A DNA stretch of 37,943 nt from Methylotenera oryzisoli (GTDB taxonomy: Bacteria; Pseudomonadota; Gammaproteobacteria; Burkholderiales; Methylophilaceae): contig CAMDXI010000013.1 of the NCBI GenBank assembly GCA_945878695.1, positions 1 through 37,943 on the forward strand, read 5' to 3'. Below are positions 35,101 through 37,943 of the stretch, piece by piece. How positions within the stretch are numbered: position 1 is the stretch's first letter; every line of letters starts with the position of its first letter. Both the position numbers and the translations under genes were made by a program. The notes under the pieces are model-generated. The model worked only from the letters and a program-made list of their open reading frames with translations, was not told the origin of the DNA and searched no databases.

Positions 35101-36954
35101 TTAGTCTTGGGCTTGGCGCTCTGCTGCTCTTTTTAATGCCGGTAGCGGTAGGTAGCGCTGATAACTAGACAAGGCTTCACTCTCTAAACTGGCGTTTACT
35201 ATGACTGTAGGCCGCAAAAAAATCACCAATTCGGTTTTTCGGCTGGCATCGTTATGACCAGTGAACAGTTTACCGAGGATAGGTAGCCTAGATAAGCCTG
35301 GCACTTTATCGGTATTTTTAAGTGCTTCATCCTGCATTAATCCGCCTAATATTGCGGTATTGCCACTGGCAATTTGCAACATGGATTCCATCTCACGCAC
35401 TTGTATGATGGGAATCTGACTTTCCAGACCGGGTGTGGGGTCATTAGCCAAACCCACCACTCGCGATACGGTAGGCCTAACATTAATATTTACATGACCG
35501 ATACGATTAATTTGTGGAGTGACCGTCATGACTACACCAACCGGCACGGTATGGGCAGTCGAGGTGTAAGTGGTCACGGCCTGACTGCCACTGCTGCCAG
35601 CCACCGTGTCGGACTTAACGGTGAAGTAGACCAAATTATCCACCACTTTGAGTACTGCTGTTTGATTATTTAACACCATTAACTTTGGACTGGATAACAC
35701 CGCCGTTTTACCAAACTGCTCAAGCAGATTAATGGAAGCCGCTATGTTGCCAAACCTGCTATTAGTGTTGCTATAGGCAGCCACAAAACCGGCCACAGGC
35801 TTCACGCCAAAGGCATTGGCAGTGGTAATAGGCAAGCCGGTCAAGCCATTCACCGTCACTTGCGTGCCCAACTGCTGACCAAATGATAAGCCGCCGCCGG
35901 CACCGGCTATTTTTGCCCAATCTATGCCAGCTTGATAACTGTCATTTAGACGCACCTCAACTATGGTTGCTTCGATCAGCACTTGTCGCCTCACACTGGC
36001 TAGCACTTGCTCAAGAAACTCATGTACTTTTTCATGCTGTTTAACGGTGGCGCGCACGTTCACTATGCCGGCTTCACGGTTAATAATTACCGTAGCGGCA
36101 TACAAGGTTTTGAATTCGTTTTTGGCCTCGTCCAAGTCCTTGCTTAAGTCTGCTTTGCTGGTTTCTTGCTTAGTTTCCTTGTTGGTTTTCTTATCTGCTT
36201 TATTAGCGGCTTTTTGACTAGTGGCTGACAAACTTTGGCCTCTTTTCACCATGATCTCTTTGTCGGTTTCTGCCAATATATCTTTGATGTTTTTTTCTAG
36301 CGTTTCCCAAAAATGGCTTTTTGACTCGCTGCTGATGCCAGTACGCGAACTGTTGCTGCCGCCACTTAAATTGGTCCCGCCTTCCAATGCTCCCTTGCCG
36401 GTACCAGCGATTTCAGCCGCCGCGCCTATAAAGCCGGCCGTGTCTCTAGATAAATTAACGTAATCCACCGCATAGGTGCGCAAAACCGGCTGATCGGGGG
36501 CGATGCTTAATACCCCGCCAGATAGTTGATAGCTCAAATCTACCTGCTTAGCCAAACGCTCTAAAATGACCGGCAATGTTTGATTGACCGCATTTAAAGT
36601 GACGTTGCCTTTTACAGCAGGGTGAATATCGATGTTCAATTTGCTGTCGCGCGCTATGGCGAACAACACCTCTTTAACCGGTGTATCGTAAACCACGATG
36701 CTGTATGTTGGCTCATCGATGTTGGCTTCGGGCGAAGCTAAATAAGGCTGATGGCTTAAGGTCTTGGGTATGCCGGTATTTAACTCTGCCGATGCCGGCA
36801 TCGCATCATCGACCTTGGGGATGGGTTCGCTATTGGGCATGGGGCCATCTAGATGGCCGCTGGAAACTTGCATTTTGCTTAGCTGAGTGCAGGCGGACAA
36901 AGCGCTCAGGAGCATGGTGTCCAGTAGCAGTAATCGTATCGTGTTATTTTTCAC
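35101..36954 (-). CDS. mshL: MSHA pilus outer-membrane secretin MshL
   Basis: The 617-residue protein has a lipoprotein signal peptide with lipobox LSAC (Cys22), so it should be exported and lipidated. An STN/N0 domain follows (IVVYDTPVKEVLFAIARDSKLNIDIHPAVKGNVTLNAV-type, about 83-150). A charged low-complexity insert rich in Lys, Thr and Glu lies at about 245-275. The secretin domain ends with LEVTPQI-type VVMTVTPQINRIGHVNINVRPT, NTAILGGLMQD, VPGLSRLPILGKLFTGHND and ELVIFLRPTVIV. GTG start; GGGAGGG is 9 bases upstream. It is better preserved than the PilQ remnant at 2060-3598. Confidence 0.9.
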   Translation of the reverse strand: MKNNTIRLLLLDTMLLSALSACTQLSKMQVSSGHLDGPMPNSEPIPKVDDAMPASAELNTGIPKTLSHQPYLASPEANIDEPTYSIVVYDTPVKEVLFAIARDSKLNIDIHPAVKGNVTLNAVNQTLPVILERLAKQVDLSYQLSGGVLSIAPDQPVLRTYAVDYVNLSRDTAGFIGAAAEIAGTGKGALEGGTNLSGGSNSSRTGISSESKSHFWETLEKNIKDILAETDKEIMVKRGQSLSATSQKAANKADKKTNKETKQETSKADLSKDLDEAKNEFKTLYAATVIINREAGIVNVRATVKQHEKVHEFLEQVLASVRRQVLIEATIVEVRLNDSYQAGIDWAKIAGAGGGLSFGQQLGTQVTVNGLTGLPITTANAFGVKPVAGFVAAYSNTNSRFGNIAASINLLEQFGKTAVLSSPKLMVLNNQTAVLKVVDNLVYFTVKSDTVAGSSGSQAVTTYTSTAHTVPVGVVMTVTPQINRIGHVNINVRPTVSRVVGLANDPTPGLESQIPIIQVREMESMLQIASGNTAILGGLMQDEALKNTDKVPGLSRLPILGKLFTGHNDASRKTELVIFLRPTVIVNASLESEALSSYQRYLPLPALKRAAERQAQD

Positions 36955-37145
36955 GGATCATACCCTCCCAACTTAAATGACTGCACTAGTATCAGGTGCA
37001 TTCATTTTGCGCTTCGAGCAGCAAATAGCAAGCGCTATTTATAAAAATGCCATGTATTTACAATGAGTTAGATTTGATGGAGAGTAAATCTGTGGGCCCT
37101 GCTAACCGAGGCCAGATTAAGCCATATTTGGTCTAGCAGCCAAAA

Positions 37146-37352
37146 CTAGGTTGGATTTTTCTGTGTGCTGAGGGCTTTGACCAGCTCGGCTATGTCCCAC
37201 TCGCAACCACCGCAACCGGTTAAAGCGCCGCTGCGTTGTGAAATGGCATCCACATCCAAACCTTGCTGAACCAACTTTTCTATATAGCCCCGAGTTGTGC
37301 CGCTGCACTGGCAAATTACCTCATCAGCAGATTGGGACAAATTAGTGGTCAT
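37146..37352 (-). CDS. BFD-like [2Fe-2S]-binding protein
   Basis: The small protein contains VICQCSG and TGCGGCEWDIAEL, a CxC (C14, C16) and CxxC (C47, C50) pair typical of bacterioferritin-associated ferredoxin and related [2Fe-2S] domains. I start it at the ATG 37352 (MTTNLSQSADEV, 68 residues). A longer frame from a TTG at 37388 adds MNHYYFCPLKLA, which has no support. It probably handles electrons for iron release. It stands alone between mshL and the tRNA-His remnant; no bacterioferritin gene is nearby. Confidence 0.82.
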   Translation of the reverse strand: MTTNLSQSADEVICQCSGTTRGYIEKLVQQGLDVDAISQRSGALTGCGGCEWDIAELVKALSTQKNPT

Positions 37353-37438
37353 GGCTAGCTTGAGTGGGCAAAAATAATAATGGTTCAATTAAAAACTTAG
37401 CTATTGTAAACAACAGCATGCTAATTCCGGCCTCACAA

Positions 37439-37470
37439 AAACAAAAAAGCCCCACAACGCTGTGAGGCTT
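37439..37470 (-). terminator. intrinsic terminator of the tRNA-His unit
   Basis: On the minus strand AAGCCTCACA pairs with TGTGGGGCTT (one A-C mismatch) around GCGT, followed by TTTTTTGTTTTT. It lies 8 bases past the encoded CCA of the tRNA-His gene. Confidence 0.75.
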
Positions 37471-37477
37471 AGAAATT

Positions 37478-37542
37478 TGGGGTGGCTGATGGGGCTCGAA
37501 CCCACGACAACAGGAATCACAATCCACTGAGCTACAGCCACC
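37478..37542 (-). pseudogene. D-arm-deleted tRNA-His (GTG)
   Basis: On the minus strand the 5' end GGTGGCTGTAGCTCAGT and the 3' part from GGATTGTGATTCC to CAGCCACCCCA match tRNA-His, with G-1, the GTG anticodon and encoded CCA. The roughly 12 bases that normally follow (TGGTAGAGCCCT in relatives) are missing, which removes the D-loop and the 3' half of the D-stem. The anticodon stem also loses pairs. The gene is 65 bases long, versus about 77 normally. It is very unlikely to work as a tRNA, so an intact copy must exist elsewhere unless this is a sequence error. Confidence 0.8.
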
Positions 37543-37943
37543 ATAGGGACTGAAACCTTACTGGTCCGCCATCTCTATATTTTCATCAATAAATTTTAAC
37601 CGTCTGTCCTACTCAAAAAAGGACAAAAATAGGACAAACCTATTCACTAAACTACGAGGTAATTATATCGTGACATCAATGTAAATAACCATAATTATTT
37701 GCCCGAATTAAAATACCTACTGGATACTTGGGATTTAGACAGAAGAATATTTACAGCCATTGACAACAAGAACAATCGATACCAAATTATTACAAATAAC
37801 AGCTTCTTCTAGAAGTGGTTTGAGTCGGAGACGGTCATCAACTAGAATTAGGTTGTATGAATGTCTGACTGGTGTACCACATAGCACACTGTTAAAGATC
37901 TGAATATACCGAGTAATACATTGATTATAAAATGAAATACTTA
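37543..37943. other. AT-rich region without recognisable genes
   Basis: This 401-bp stretch has no supported gene. It is clearly richer in A and T than the rest of the window. AGGACAAA occurs at 37620-37627 and 37631-37638, 11 bp apart, with an inverted TGTCCT at 37605-37610. These spaced repeats could be protein-binding sites. A 16-codon open tail on the minus strand (37558-37608, ending EMADQ-stop) has no identifiable source. Confidence 0.6.

Noticed and set aside
37558-37608. C-terminal remnant of an integrase on the minus strand (DRRLKFIDENIEMADQ)
   Set aside because: Only 16 codons are open before an upstream stop, no catalytic motif is present, and the position is 5' of the tRNA gene, where integrases of tRNA-targeting elements are not usual.

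Overview
The window looks like chromosomal DNA of a betaproteobacterium, most likely of the Nitrosomonadales/Methylophilaceae side. This rests on gene order (divergent mrcA, pilM and pilQ sequence, aroK, aroB; rpe-gph-trpEGDC; hemA-prfA-prmC; metX-metW-ampG; rpsP-rimM-trmD-rplS; rpsU-yqeY-dnaG-rpoD), on a beta-type S21 sequence, and on MSHA pilus genes. Genus assignment is inference. Most of the window is dense housekeeping sequence of roughly half GC; the last 0.4 kb is visibly more AT-rich and has no recognisable gene.

Layout. 1-4.1 kb: REP-like palindromes, then aroB and aroK on the minus strand, then an open reading frame joining the first half of PilM to the C-terminal half of PilQ. In relatives this locus is pilMNOPQ-aroK-aroB, so pilN, pilO, pilP and parts of pilM and pilQ are missing. 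Repeat elements lie on both sides of the fused gene. 4.1-8.1 kb: mrcA (PBP1a), an unknown protein and hemB. 8.3-14.2 kb, minus strand: rpe, gph, a trp leader peptide with three Trp codons, trpE, a GxxExxY-family gene, trpG, trpD, trpC. 14.3-22.1 kb, plus strand: hemA-prfA-prmC, metX-metW, ampG, queE-queC. 22.2-28.1 kb: rpsP-rimM-trmD-rplS, ogt-xerD, then two convergent pairs (xerD/folB and plsY/tsaD) whose stop codons abut as TAATTA. 28.3-33.0 kb: rpsU-yqeY-dnaG-rpoD, tRNA-Ile2 and a strong terminator. 33.0-37.9 kb: a small winged-helix protein, a hemerythrin-like protein, a small zinc-finger protein, an orphan mshN-mshL pair, a BFD-like [2Fe-2S] protein, and a tRNA-His gene lacking its D-arm.

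The main unusual signals are these. (i) An in-frame pilM'-'pilQ deletion fusion. (ii) Four copies of an inverted-repeat element with the core CACCACAGAGACACGGAGGC; one carries a PD-(D/E)XK-like GxxExxY gene and sits between trpE and trpG, while three are short and gene-less, like MITEs. (iii) An uncatalogued-looking trp attenuation leader (MNIGQNKRHSWRWWRA) with mutually exclusive hairpins and no obvious U-tract. (iv) A D-arm-deleted tRNA-His. (v) Several starts (metX, dnaG, trp leader) where a -10 box sits 5-7 bases before the ATG and no Shine-Dalgarno is seen, suggesting leaderless transcripts. All functional calls come from reading the sequence and family knowledge; no database search was run.
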